Origin: Lachnospiraceae bacterium A4
Lineage (GTDB): Bacteria; Bacillota; Clostridia; Lachnospirales; Lachnospiraceae
Assembly (NCBI GenBank): GCA_000403215.2
Contig: KE159541.1
Coordinates: 1-64,000, forward strand
Reading direction: 5' to 3'
Length of the DNA: 64,000 bases
Shown here: positions 35,565 to 44,195 of the stretch, piece by piece
How positions within the stretch are numbered: position 1 is the stretch's first letter
Layout of the letters: the number at the start of each line of letters is the position of its first letter
Made by a program: the position numbers and the translations under genes
The notes under the pieces: model-generated
What the model was told of the DNA's origin: nothing
What the model saw: only the letters and a program-made list of their open reading frames with translations
Database searches by the model: none

Positions 35565-36680
35565 TCATGACACATTCATGTCATTTTTCAAAAGCTGGTA
35601 CACAGCCGCCGCCAGCGGAACGCCCAGCAGCATACCGCCGACACCGATAACACCGCCGCCTACAGTCACGGCGGCAAGCACCCACACGCCCGGCAAACCA
35701 ATTGACGAGCCGACTACGCGCGGATAAATCAGATTGCCTTCCAACTGCTGCAAAATCACCAGAAATACAATAAATATAATCGCCTTTACAGGCGCGACCG
35801 TAAAAATCATAAATGCGCCGACAATCGCGCCAATGTAGGCGCCTGCAATCGGAATGAGCGCCGTAAAGCCTACCAGACAGCCGATCATCGCGGCATATGG
35901 CAGTCTCAGCACCAGCATACCACCCATGCAGAGCAGCCCGAGAACCACCGCCTCTGTGCACTGTCCTACGATAAAGCTGTGAAATGACTGGTTCAAAACG
36001 TCCATGACATAGTAAAACTTTTTCGTCACCTTCTGCGGCAGATACCGCAGGAACAGCCGCCGGAACTGTCCGCCAAGCTTTTCCTTGCCAACCAGCAGAT
36101 AAATGGCAAAGACCAGCCCGACTGTCAGGGTGACAACCGTTGAAAATACTGACGAAATAATGCTCGTGGCAGCGCCCATCACGCCGCCGAGACCATTGAG
36201 CAGAATGTTTATGACTTTCGTAAACATCTCTTGCCAGTCTGTCTCACTGCCCTGAAATACGTTGTTCTCGACTGCCAACAATGCACTGATTTGCAGATTG
36301 TCCTCCATCCAGATCACAATATTATCCAGTACAGCGGGCAATTCTTCGAGCAGAATTTGCAGACAGCCAATCAGCTCTGGCACAATCATCTGGACAATTA
36401 ATACTGCAATCAGAAAAATACACAAGAATGCAAGCACCATACAGACCGGACGGCACAGCTTCTTTGCCGCTTCTTTTTTACACTTTGGTTCTATATGGCG
36501 TTCCAAAAAGTTCATAGGGATATTGACCACATATGCGATGGCACAGCCCCAGATCAAGGGTTTCGCCGCGCCGAGCGCCACGCCTGCCAAACCTGTAAAA
36601 GCTGTCCAGTAATGGATTAGCAAAAATAATAATCCTACCGTGACGCCCGCCCGCAGGCAGGTTTTCCATTTCAATTCCAT
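35565..36680 (-). CDS. AI-2E-family transporter (YdbI/YtvI-like permease)
   Basis: The protein has about seven or eight hydrophobic helices and the family's C-terminal signature PRVVGSSIGLPGVWVLAAV with GGGVIGVGGMLLGVPLAA. Members export or exchange small molecules or ions; the name from AI-2 export in E. coli does not fix the substrate here. The start at 36680 has GAGGTG 6 bases upstream; an upstream TTG at 36710 is less likely. It is convergent with the Ig-like lipoprotein gene. Confidence 0.88.
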   Translation of the reverse strand: MELKWKTCLRAGVTVGLLFLLIHYWTAFTGLAGVALGAAKPLIWGCAIAYVVNIPMNFLERHIEPKCKKEAAKKLCRPVCMVLAFLCIFLIAVLIVQMIVPELIGCLQILLEELPAVLDNIVIWMEDNLQISALLAVENNVFQGSETDWQEMFTKVINILLNGLGGVMGAATSIISSVFSTVVTLTVGLVFAIYLLVGKEKLGGQFRRLFLRYLPQKVTKKFYYVMDVLNQSFHSFIVGQCTEAVVLGLLCMGGMLVLRLPYAAMIGCLVGFTALIPIAGAYIGAIVGAFMIFTVAPVKAIIFIVFLVILQQLEGNLIYPRVVGSSIGLPGVWVLAAVTVGGGVIGVGGMLLGVPLAAAVYQLLKNDMNVS

Positions 36681-36760
36681 ATCGTTCACCTCATATTCGC
36701 GGCGTTTCAATACTACAGCCGCAGGTTTTGTATTCTAATTCTTTTTTGATTTCATATGCA

Positions 36761-37519
36761 TCAGACAGCTTTCGCCACAAAATAACTTGTCCATGAAGTA
36801 AAATCTGTTTCCGCAAGCGTCGAGCAGTCAACATGATCAATCAGTTCAAATCCCGTTTGTTTCAAATAATATTCCAACTCGGGCCGAAAGAAATACCGCA
36901 TACTATGTGTCTCATGAATCGTTTTTACTGTCATGTCCGCCTTGTCAACTGCCAGCACCTCATAGCAAACATCGACTACATTTCTCTTTTCATACATCAC
37001 CGGCTTTGCAATCCGTATCAAACTATATTTATCATCCTCAACTTTCTTAACGCGGACCACAGGTTTGTCCGTCAGTACCCCTGATCCATACCAGACATCA
37101 AACAGGAATATGCCGCCTGTATCTAAAGCCCTCCTTGCTGACTCAAATGCTGCGAGGATATCTTCATTACCCGTCTGGTAGCTCATGACGTGAAACAGTG
37201 AAATCACTGAATCATAAGTCTCCGTTGGCTGGTAATTTCGTACATCAGCGACTGAAAAATCTATAAGATGCTCTTCCTGTAACATATGTTTTTTCGCGAT
37301 ATCAATCATGAGTGGACTCAGATCAATACCAGTACAATGATATCCTAATTTGGAAAGTTCTATATCATGCCGCCCTGTCCCGCAGCCATAATTGATTATT
37401 TTCTTTATGTTCTGACCATACTTTTGCAACAGCAGATCAATCTGCTTCGCCTCTGCCTTATAGTCCTTGTCCTGATAAAATGCATTATAATAATATGCAT
37501 AATCCTCAAATACTTCCAT
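36761..37519 (-). CDS. SAM-dependent methyltransferase (class I)
   Basis: A Rossmann-fold methyltransferase with motif I IINYGCGTGRHDIELS, motif II GIDLSPLMIDIA, DVRNYQ at motif III and DSVISLFHVMSY, then a C-terminal beta/alpha extension. The substrate is unknown. The ATG at 37519 has GGAGG 5 bases upstream; the ATG at 37531 overlaps that site and is unlikely. It is alone, followed upstream by a long repeat-bearing intergenic region. Confidence 0.85.
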   Translation of the reverse strand: MEVFEDYAYYYNAFYQDKDYKAEAKQIDLLLQKYGQNIKKIINYGCGTGRHDIELSKLGYHCTGIDLSPLMIDIAKKHMLQEEHLIDFSVADVRNYQPTETYDSVISLFHVMSYQTGNEDILAAFESARRALDTGGIFLFDVWYGSGVLTDKPVVRVKKVEDDKYSLIRIAKPVMYEKRNVVDVCYEVLAVDKADMTVKTIHETHSMRYFFRPELEYYLKQTGFELIDHVDCSTLAETDFTSWTSYFVAKAV

Positions 37520-37733
37520 CTGGTCCTCCATTCGATGCGTTCATCTATATATTACCTGCTTTTCTGCCCGCATTGTTTCCTATCGCCATAACACATTCAG
37601 ACATCATATTATAAAATCATTCCTGTTTTGACTGCCTTAGCCCTCAAAAATAACATTTGAAACTAACTATTGTTTCATTATACCAGAATCCATTGAAACT
37701 GCAAGAATATTCATATTTATTTCCCAATATTTT

Positions 37734-37906
37734 AGGAATTGTAGGAAAATAAGTGATGCAGATTGCGTAGGATATTTCTTCGAGGTGAAATTGCTAAAGC
37801 AATTGTCAAAAAACGTAGGCGTAGCGGGCTACGGCGAGGCTTTTGGGCATGCATAATCGGAGAAATAGCCAAGTCAAGATGCGTCAGTTATTTTTCTACA
37901 GTTCCT
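37734..37906. repeat. MITE-like palindromic element with imperfect terminal inverted repeats
   Basis: The left end AGGAATTGTAGGAAAATAAG and the right end (reverse complement AGGAACTGTAGAAAAATAAC) match over about 30 bases with few differences. A central palindrome (GCGTAGCGGGCTACGGC, near 37820-37836) marks the middle. There is no coding potential. It resembles non-autonomous palindromic elements seen in Lachnospiraceae genomes, which is from memory and should be treated as such. Confidence 0.6.
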
Positions 37907-37939
37907 TAGACGTCTCTTTTTGTCTCCCATAAAGCTAAC

Positions 37940-38054
37940 AGGCTCTCGGAGTCTCTTTGTCCCTGATATTGTGAGATGATTTTTGGTCAAATCTGAAAAA
38001 TATATGACGAAAAATCAACCGCAACATCAGGTGCAAGGGAGACTTCGAGAGCCT
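37940..38054. repeat. Long imperfect inverted repeat, about 115 bp
   Basis: The left arm begins AGGCTCTCGGAGTCTC and the right arm (reverse complement) begins AGGCTCTCGAAGTCTC. The arms align over about 50 bases at roughly 80 percent with a short centre, so the sequence can form one long hairpin. It sits 28 bases after the MITE-like element. It may be a second mobile palindrome or a structured RNA. The rest of 37520-38117 shows nothing I can name. Confidence 0.6.
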
Positions 38055-38117
38055 ATTTTAATTATAGAAGGTGTGGGAAATCATCATTCATGGGGCTCGA
38101 TACTGCCAGCATATCCT

Positions 38118-38879
38118 TTAATGATGCCCATGCGACTTGGAATGTCCATTTTGGTGTCCTTTCATGGGATTATCCCCCGCTGTATCTTTCCGGTTATGTC
38201 CCTGACAGGTTCTAATCCGATTCTGGATTTCTCCCATTGACATTCCGTGACAGTCCTCCACAGTGATCTCGGCATCATACTGTGACAGTTCGAGAAAAGC
38301 CCGATACTTTCCGAAGGACATCTCATGCTGGTGCGCCTCTTTCATGCAGGCGGTATCACTGCTGTAGGTGAGCGCATTGAGTGCCTGAAAGCTGTCGTTT
38401 GCATGAATCTGGTCGAGCATCGTGTCAGAATGTTCGGAAACCACTGTCACCACAAGCTGCGAGTCCCTGTTGAGGTAACGGCTGTAATAGGCATCCTGCA
38501 AAAGCCGGTCGATCGCCTGCAAGTAGGATATATTTTTCAGCGGGATATGCTGTAGGATATCCTGCCCGTCTGCGTTGTAGCCTTTTGCAGATACCACCCT
38601 GTCAAAGCGGTTGACTGCAAGCTCTATGGAAGGATTCACGTCAATACTGATATAGGATACTGGTCTGCTGTACACCGTATAGCCGCCTGCCCCAGCCATC
38701 AAAAAAACACAGACGACAGCCATGGCATACCGCAGTGCAGCATATGGTCTTTGCTGAAAAATATTGCGCTTCTGATTTGTACGCTGCGCTTCCAGATACC
38801 GCAGGGTATTTTGTTTCATTTGCTCTGTTGCCTTTATATTCTCCATGCTTTTCTGAAGCCCATTCTGTGTGCTGCTCAT
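38118..38879 (-). CDS. RsgI-like anti-sigma factor with His-rich tail
   Basis: A cytoplasmic N-terminal part of about 50 residues precedes one membrane segment (YAMAVVCVFLMAGAGGYTVY). The external part matches the RsgI-type domain (YISIDVNPSIELAVNRFDRVV) and ends in a His/Gly/Lys-rich tail (GHQNGHSKSHGHH) that could bind metal. It overlaps the sigma-factor gene by 4 bases (ATGA), with GGAGG 9 bases upstream of the ATG at 38879. By family role it should sequester the sigma factor until a surface signal releases it. Confidence 0.82.
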   Translation of the reverse strand: MSSTQNGLQKSMENIKATEQMKQNTLRYLEAQRTNQKRNIFQQRPYAALRYAMAVVCVFLMAGAGGYTVYSRPVSYISIDVNPSIELAVNRFDRVVSAKGYNADGQDILQHIPLKNISYLQAIDRLLQDAYYSRYLNRDSQLVVTVVSEHSDTMLDQIHANDSFQALNALTYSSDTACMKEAHQHEMSFGKYRAFLELSQYDAEITVEDCHGMSMGEIQNRIRTCQGHNRKDTAGDNPMKGHQNGHSKSHGHH

Positions 38880-39355
38880 GACCATTCACCTCCCAACTTT
38901 TCCCGCAGGATATCTTTTGCCCTTGAAAGCCATGTATAGACTGTATTCTCCTTTTTTCCTAAGATTTTTGCAATCTGCACTGCTGTGTAACCCTCATAAT
39001 AAAATAGATAGATCACGTCGCGATATTTTTCAGGCAGTTTTAAGACAGCCTCCAATACCTCCTTTGACGGATTGTCCAGCTCGGCGCTCTCCTCTGCCAG
39101 CACGTCGAGCGGAACCCATTTTCTGCGTGCAAGAGCGCGCAACCAGTCGGTGCAGGCGTTGATGGTCACACGCGCAAACCAAGCCTTCTCATGCTCGGCA
39201 CTCTCGAAGGAGCCTTCATATAACAAGTATTTCAGATATACATTTTGGAATACATCTTCTGTGTCGTGCCTGTTCTTGAGATGTACGAAACATATCCTTC
39301 GCACCATATCCGCGTAAGCCTCCATGACACGGTTCACATCTTCTGTGCTCTTCAA
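38876..39355 (-). CDS. ECF-type RNA polymerase sigma factor
   Basis: This 159-residue protein has sigma region 2 (YADMVRRICFVHLKNRHDTEDVFQNVYLK split: AYADMVRR and DTEDVFQNVYLKY) and region 4 (LPEKYRDVIYLFYYEGYTAVQIA... with a helix-turn-helix IAKILGKKENTVYTWLSRA). It directs RNA polymerase to a small regulon. The start is a TTG at 39355 with GAGGGGG 7 bases upstream. It is followed by and overlaps the RsgI-like gene; a Cys/His repeat secreted protein gene lies just upstream, a possible target. Confidence 0.9.
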   Translation of the reverse strand: MKSTEDVNRVMEAYADMVRRICFVHLKNRHDTEDVFQNVYLKYLLYEGSFESAEHEKAWFARVTINACTDWLRALARRKWVPLDVLAEESAELDNPSKEVLEAVLKLPEKYRDVIYLFYYEGYTAVQIAKILGKKENTVYTWLSRAKDILREKLGGEWS

Positions 39356-39403
39356 AAGTTTTCCCCCTCATCTGCCCTGCCGACCGCCAATCCATCCCTC
39401 ATT

Positions 39404-39471
39404 CTTAGGAACTGTTCAGAAATTGCTTGTGACAAGTAATTGTCATGGGTAATTTCTGAACAGTTCCTAAG
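39404..39471. repeat. Perfect 21-bp inverted repeat with inner stem
   Basis: Arms CTTAGGAACTGTTCAGAAAT(T) (39404-39424) and its exact complement (39451-39471) enclose TGACAA-GTAA-TTGTCA. The ends AGGAACTGT resemble the ends of the MITE-like element at 37734-37906 and a short palindrome near 10834. Confidence 0.7.
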
Positions 39472-39497
39472 ACCCTGCCATTTACGACAGGGTCTTA
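39468..39497. terminator. Hairpin abutting the inverted repeat; weak terminator candidate
   Basis: TAAGACCCTG and CAGGGTCTTA form a 10-bp stem around a 10-nt loop. It lies 68 bases after the stop of the Cys/His repeat protein gene on the minus strand, but no U-run follows on that strand. Confidence 0.35.
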
Positions 39498-39564
39498 GAT
39501 TTTGCGCATGCTTCACAAAACATCTAGTCTATCTTGAATATATTTTGATACGCGAAATAGATAA

Positions 39565-39912
39565 TTAATGATGATATCCGCCGTGATGTCCTGTTCCGCC
39601 ATAGTAATAAGACGCTGTATGGTGCACTGTCCCGTCACAGGCTACACCCAAAGTACATACACCGTTCACGTCACAGCTTCCGTCTGCATAGCAGGATGTC
39701 GCGGTGTGATGCACCGTCCCGTCACAGGCTACGCCCAAACTGAACACACCGTTTACATCACAGCTTCCATCTGCATAACATACAGGCGTGGGATTCTGAA
39801 CAACTGTTCTATGCCCTCTACCGTGATGTGCAAATGCTACATTGGACGAACTTCCGACCACGATTGCCGCCAATGCCACTGCTGCTACTATTTTTGTTAC
39901 ATTTTTCCGCAT
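39565..39912 (-). CDS. Small secreted Cys/His-rich repeat protein
   Basis: A signal peptide (VAAVALAAIVVGSSSNVAFA) with a likely cleavage after AFA precedes a mature chain of about 85 residues. It contains two near-identical 27-residue repeats (CYADGSCDVNG...LGVACDGTVHHTA), each with three cysteines and a His pair, and flanking His/Gly stretches (HHGRGH, GGTGHHGGYHH). The layout suggests metal binding or disulfide-linked surface assembly; this is inference. GGAGG lies 8 bases before the ATG. It lies just upstream of the ECF sigma/RsgI pair on the same strand. Confidence 0.8.
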   Translation of the reverse strand: MRKNVTKIVAAVALAAIVVGSSSNVAFAHHGRGHRTVVQNPTPVCYADGSCDVNGVFSLGVACDGTVHHTATSCYADGSCDVNGVCTLGVACDGTVHHTASYYYGGTGHHGGYHH

Positions 39913-40081
39913 GATATTTTCCTCCGTTTTGAAAATGCAGGCGTGAAAACTCCTTAATCAGTTTCCGCATACATTTGACTCATTTCCTGTTTCATATATA
40001 ATACGTTCGGATGGAGGTAATCCTTTCACTCTTTTTACAAAAAATTTCCTTCATCATGCAACTATAGACGCAGGCACAGTT

Positions 40082-40120
40082 CAGTCCCCGTCACATAACC
40101 CTATTATATGACAGGGACTG
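40082..40120. other. Hairpin in the 39913-40367 intergenic region
   Basis: CAGTCCCCGTCACATAA pairs with a downstream copy of its complement (TTATATGACAGGGACTG) with two mismatches or wobbles. No gene ends here on the plus strand, so its role is unclear. Confidence 0.4.
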
Positions 40121-40182
40121 CTCGTTAACAAGCTAATTTTTAATTAATGCCCAAACCGGCGCTTGCGTATCCTGCAACTGTA

Positions 40183-40350
40183 TTAATCAAACTCAGTCCG
40201 CTTGCCGATGCTGAGAATACCAGCATTAGTCTTGTCTGGGCTGTTATCGAAAATTACTTTACTGAGGGCAATCGGAAACTCAAATCCGATCCGCCTTTCT
40301 GAGTAAATTAGACACTGACCGTTTGCAGCGTACAAGAGGTCTTTATTTTT
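40183..40350 (-). pseudogene. Open reading frame remnant, unidentified
   Basis: A 55-codon minus-strand frame between two stops reads plausibly as protein (KDLLYAANGQCLIYSERR, then [18 protein letters not shown] and [16 protein letters not shown]) but has no start codon or ribosome binding site. It lies directly downstream of the GNAT gene. It could be the truncated end of a gene lost by rearrangement. Confidence 0.35.
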
Positions 40351-40367
40351 TCAATCTAAGGGCACTC

Positions 40368-40850
40368 CTATTCAAGAACATATTCATAGCAGCAATCCTC
40401 TTTTGCAGTGCCTTCTATGATGCATGTTTTTCCAGTGCTCACAAACCCGTTCGCTTCATAAAACTTTCGAGCCTTCGTGTTATCTTTGATAACCCATAGT
40501 ATTATTGTATTGTATGCCTTTTTTCTTGCCTGCTGAATCATCGCTTCTATCAAAAGTGTTCCTATTCCCTGTCTCACAAAAAAAGGTTCAACATAAAAAT
40601 CCGTAATTTCAATTGTTTTCGCATCTATGGGCTGTCCGTTTATGACGCCTTTCACAATTCCGTCATCATACAGCAGCATACCGTCCAGCCTATGTAAATT
40701 GCTATTATATTCTTCATACAAATTAACAACTTGCAGCTCGTTAAATGACACATAATCATTTTTAAATATTGGTCTGTATGCAACTCTTTTTCCAAATACA
40801 ATAATTTCAGCAATTCTGGCAATATCTTGTTTATCAGCTTTTCTAATCAT
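40368..40850 (-). CDS. GNAT-family N-acetyltransferase
   Basis: The 160-residue protein has the GNAT core: an N-terminal IRKADKQDIARIAEI, the acetyl-CoA-binding FYVEPFFVRQGIGTLLIEAM (Q/R-x-x-G-x-G/A) and the C-terminal NTKARKFYEANGFVSTG. The substrate is unknown. The ATG at 40850 begins the domain; the site upstream (AAAGGCGGA) is weakly spaced. An open frame extends further upstream but is not domain sequence. Confidence 0.85.
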   Translation of the reverse strand: MIRKADKQDIARIAEIIVFGKRVAYRPIFKNDYVSFNELQVVNLYEEYNSNLHRLDGMLLYDDGIVKGVINGQPIDAKTIEITDFYVEPFFVRQGIGTLLIEAMIQQARKKAYNTIILWVIKDNTKARKFYEANGFVSTGKTCIIEGTAKEDCCYEYVLE

Positions 40851-40959
40851 GTATATAATCCGCCTTTCTGCGAAAGTCACCAATGCGTCATGAAAAAAGA
40901 AGATTGAATCACATCCAACAAGGCAGGGTGACGCGGTCCCTGCCTGTTTATAACAAAAT

Positions 40960-42696
40960 TTATCCAATCAGGCACTCTTTTCCCTTAAAAGCAAATCCAT
41001 ATTTCCGAATCTGATCTGGCGAAAACCCATCTGCAATCAGTTTGGCATCATACAGCTTCTCGTCAATCTGGGAATGGGCGTTTGCAACAGTCTGTGCGAG
41101 ATCTTTTTCTTTGGAAGATTTATGCACTTTAAACTCAATGATATACGCGTTGTCTCTTTCCCTGTTTGCAGGTGTCAGCATGATATCATACCTTCCAAAT
41201 CCGCTTTCTCTGTTCGATGTGATCTCAAATCTTCCGGCAAGTTCAACCATCAGTCCCAGCACAAAGCCGTGATAAAAGCGTTCGGGCGCATCGTCATCTG
41301 ATGCATTTTTAGCAATATCAAAACTTGAAAAGCTATGCAGTGCAATCCTGTTCATAAACTCATTCATTCCGTCCACATCGTTCATGAGGAGTGCCTTGAT
41401 GAAATTACTGTATGCCATTTCCGAATTTCCGCCAAACCAGCCCTTTACCATTCCACGAAACATTCGTCTGACTTCAAGGTTCGTGATGGTCAGCGTGTAC
41501 CAGACATCGCCCTCCTCCCCAATCCCTTCCTCGTCCTCCTCCAGAGTTCTTACATGTAACACTTTCAGATAACCTGTTGCAAGAAGAAGGCTCCACACTG
41601 CATTTGCGCTGCCATTTAGCTGGTCGAACACAATTTTTTCATCAATCTCTGCCTCGAAGCTTTTGCCCTGAAGAAGATCTTCCATTGTCTGTTTTATCTC
41701 TGCGTTTCCTTTTTGGATCAGCTGATTCACAAGTCCATTCCCGCTTGTATTTGACCAATACGTATCATATTTTCCTTTTTTCCTGATAAACGATACAATC
41801 GACCATGGATTATAGATATCTGTGCAGGTTCCGAATGTAAATCCATCATACCATTTTTTAACTTTCCCTTTCTGGTCTCCTAATCCTGCATCGTCAAGCG
41901 CCGTAAAGACTTCCTCCTCCGTAAAGCCAAAATCTGTAGCATATTCACTAGAAGTCGTTGTTATAACATCAAGGTTATTCATGCCTGTGAAGATGCTCTC
42001 TTTTGCCACCCTTGTTATTCCTGTGATCAATCCGCGCTCAAGGTATTCATTTGTCTTAAATGTGGAATTAAACAGACCACTGAAAAACCTGACTGTCTCC
42101 TCCCAGTATCCTGAAATCCATGCATCCTGCATGGGGGTATCATATTCATCTAAAATAATGATTACTTTCTGATTATAATAACGCTGCATAAAACCTGCCA
42201 TTGAATGTATGGCATCAGTGGCTAATTTCGCATCCATCCCTGGTTTTATACCCTGATAATATTCCCGTTCTTTTTCATTTAGAAGATTTCTTTCTAATAA
42301 ATATTCATTCTTGTTATATAGATCCGTAATTACCCGGGTGAACTTGAATATCATTTCCTCGTATGATGCTGCCTTGACATTCGCAAAGCTCAAAAAAATT
42401 ACTGGGAATATCCCCTGTAGCTTCCTGTACTTATATTCCCCGTCAGAAGATTTTTCCTCCCATATGGACAATCCTTCAAACAGATCACTCCTGCCCGCAT
42501 ATTTATTTGAGAAAAAACACTCTGTCATGCTCATGTTCAGGGTCTTTCCAAATCTGCGCGGACGCGTGATCAGGGTTACTTTATCTGCATATTCCCACCA
42601 TTCCCTGATAAAATCTGTCTTGTCAATATAAAATATATGTTGGGTTCTTACTTCCTCAAAGTCCTGATATCCAAGTCCAGCCTTGTTTTCATTCAT
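40960..42696 (-). CDS. DUF1703-type AAA-ATPase-like protein with PD-(D/E)XK nuclease-like domain (copy 1)
   Basis: The N-terminal AAA-ATPase-like domain has FYIDKTDFIREWW, a Walker A-like RPRRFGKTLNMSM and the Walker B IILDEYDTPMQ. The C-terminal domain carries the nuclease-like pattern GRYDIMLTP...YIIEFKVHKS. These proteins are often present in multiple copies in Bacteroidetes and Clostridia, and their function is unknown. GGGAGG lies 7 bases before the ATG at 42696. A related but divergent protein is encoded at 48543-50102. Confidence 0.88.
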   Translation of the reverse strand: MNENKAGLGYQDFEEVRTQHIFYIDKTDFIREWWEYADKVTLITRPRRFGKTLNMSMTECFFSNKYAGRSDLFEGLSIWEEKSSDGEYKYRKLQGIFPVIFLSFANVKAASYEEMIFKFTRVITDLYNKNEYLLERNLLNEKEREYYQGIKPGMDAKLATDAIHSMAGFMQRYYNQKVIIILDEYDTPMQDAWISGYWEETVRFFSGLFNSTFKTNEYLERGLITGITRVAKESIFTGMNNLDVITTTSSEYATDFGFTEEEVFTALDDAGLGDQKGKVKKWYDGFTFGTCTDIYNPWSIVSFIRKKGKYDTYWSNTSGNGLVNQLIQKGNAEIKQTMEDLLQGKSFEAEIDEKIVFDQLNGSANAVWSLLLATGYLKVLHVRTLEEDEEGIGEEGDVWYTLTITNLEVRRMFRGMVKGWFGGNSEMAYSNFIKALLMNDVDGMNEFMNRIALHSFSSFDIAKNASDDDAPERFYHGFVLGLMVELAGRFEITSNRESGFGRYDIMLTPANRERDNAYIIEFKVHKSSKEKDLAQTVANAHSQIDEKLYDAKLIADGFSPDQIRKYGFAFKGKECLIG

Positions 42697-42779
42697 ACGA
42701 CACCCTCCCTTGTTTGGAATGAATAGTTTTACTGTTCTACCCACAGGCGTATTGCTTCAATAATTTTGTAACACTTTCG

Positions 42780-43478
42780 TCAAAAAGTACGCTCAAACAG
42801 AGCGCTGACCTCCATTTTATCCACAATCCCCTGCGCATCGACGCCCGGGTGCGTCACATAGATGCGGCACACCTGCTCTACAAAGGCACACTCCACGCCC
42901 AGCTTCTTCGCAATCCAGTCTACTTTGTGCCCCGCACGCATTTCACGCAGAATGATTTCCACCGTGGATTTGAGACTGCCCTCGGTGACGCCGCGGACAG
43001 GCCTGCTTTCTGTATGCTCTGTTAAATCTATCTTTCTGAACTGCCAGACGCGTTCTCCCTCCTCAACCTCTAGGACAGCCATTGTCACCGGCAGCCGAAA
43101 GCGTCTCGGTCCGCAGCTTCCCGGATTCAAATAGCATATCCCGCCGTCTCTCCTCTCCTCATACTTATGTGAGTGACCGTAGACGATGATGTCAATTCCG
43201 CTCAAGTCTTTTTGAAGGTGCTTGATGTTGTGCACCATGTAAATGCGCAGTCCAAACAGCGTGATTTCAAGTTCCTTGCCAAGATTTGCCGCCCAGCCTC
43301 TGTCATTATTTCCGCGCACTGCATAGACCGGCGCAACTGCCTTTAACTCCTCTAACACCTTCTGGTTGTCAAAATCTCCTGCGTGCAGAATGATTTCGCA
43401 GGATTGTGCGAGTTTTGTGACTTCTGGGCGAAGCAGTCCATGTGTATCTGACAGGACTGCGATTTTATGGATTTCCAT
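42780..43478 (-). CDS. YfcE/MJ0936-family phosphodiesterase (calcineurin-like)
   Basis: The first about 155 residues are a small metallophosphoesterase: metal motifs SDTHG, HAGDFDN, RGNND and GHSHK, all intact. The last about 75 residues are a helical extension (EIILREMRAGHKVDWIAKKLG) that many relatives lack and that may bind nucleic acid or another protein. GGGGG lies 6 bases before the ATG. It stands alone between the AAA-ATPase-like and GNAT genes. Confidence 0.9.
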   Translation of the reverse strand: MEIHKIAVLSDTHGLLRPEVTKLAQSCEIILHAGDFDNQKVLEELKAVAPVYAVRGNNDRGWAANLGKELEITLFGLRIYMVHNIKHLQKDLSGIDIIVYGHSHKYEERRDGGICYLNPGSCGPRRFRLPVTMAVLEVEEGERVWQFRKIDLTEHTESRPVRGVTEGSLKSTVEIILREMRAGHKVDWIAKKLGVECAFVEQVCRIYVTHPGVDAQGIVDKMEVSALFERTF

Positions 43479-43583
43479 CTAAATCCCCCTATCTATGCTG
43501 ACAAAATAACAGTATTGCACTATCATGTCATCAAACGACAACGACAGCTAAAGGCAGCTAATATCTGCCTTTCATAAAGTATC

Positions 43584-44111
43584 TTATAGCGTTTGAAAGT
43601 TCAATTCATACAATTCAAACAGCGGAATCTCGTCGATTCCCCGCAACAAATCTCTTGCTCCTGCAAAGGTAAAGCCTTTTCCTTGATACAGGCGTTGCGC
43701 TGGGACGTTTCCCGGGACAACATCAAGCCGGATTGCCCGGTATCCCTTGCGGCGGGCAAGCGCAATGCAGCAGTCAACCATATATCCGCCGATTCCTCTG
43801 CGTCCCGCTGACGGCGCTACAGCGAGCGTGTGAATCACTAGAAATTCGCCACGCTTTAATGAAACACGCCAGTCACCAGCTTCATAATTGCCGCCGGGAT
43901 TGTCGTTCAGCACAAAGGCGCCAAGCACGCTGCCATTCTCTACACAAGCGTACTGCCCGCCCTGCGCGATCGCTTCTCTCACGCTCTCCCTGCAAGGATA
44001 CGCCATCGACCAATTGGGATAGTTGATATTTTCCAGCAAATGCCGGACGACGCTGCTATACATATCGGATACCAAATCCAGATGTTCGTCTTTACAGTGT
44101 ATTAATTCCAT
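43584..44111 (-). CDS. GNAT-family N-acetyltransferase
   Basis: The core GNAT pattern is clear: VIHTLAVAPSAGRRGIGGYMVD (acetyl-CoA loop) and RLDVVPGNVPAQRLYQGKGF at the C-terminus. The substrate is unknown. The ATG at 44111 is chosen over the upstream TTG at 44129. A promoter lies at 44156-44184, so it is transcribed separately from the van cluster upstream. Confidence 0.87.
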   Translation of the reverse strand: MELIHCKDEHLDLVSDMYSSVVRHLLENINYPNWSMAYPCRESVREAIAQGGQYACVENGSVLGAFVLNDNPGGNYEAGDWRVSLKRGEFLVIHTLAVAPSAGRRGIGGYMVDCCIALARRKGYRAIRLDVVPGNVPAQRLYQGKGFTFAGARDLLRGIDEIPLFELYELNFQTL

Positions 44112-44155
44112 TTCCCTTCGTTCCTCCAATCCGTTTTGCTATCACCCTCCATATT

Positions 44156-44184
44156 ATCATACCGATATTGTACCAAAAAATCAA
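44156..44184 (-). promoter_or_regulatory. Probable promoter of the 44111 acetyltransferase
   Basis: On the minus strand, -35 TTGATT (44179-44184) and -10 TATGAT (44156-44161) are separated by 17 bases, immediately after the vanT stop. Confidence 0.5.
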
Positions 44185-44195
44185 GCGCTGTACGC

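Noticed and set aside
40148-40303. Plus-strand frame beginning [15 protein letters not shown] opposite the remnant at 40183-40350
   Set aside because: The opposite strand reads more like a protein and there is no ribosome binding site; at most one of the two was ever coding.
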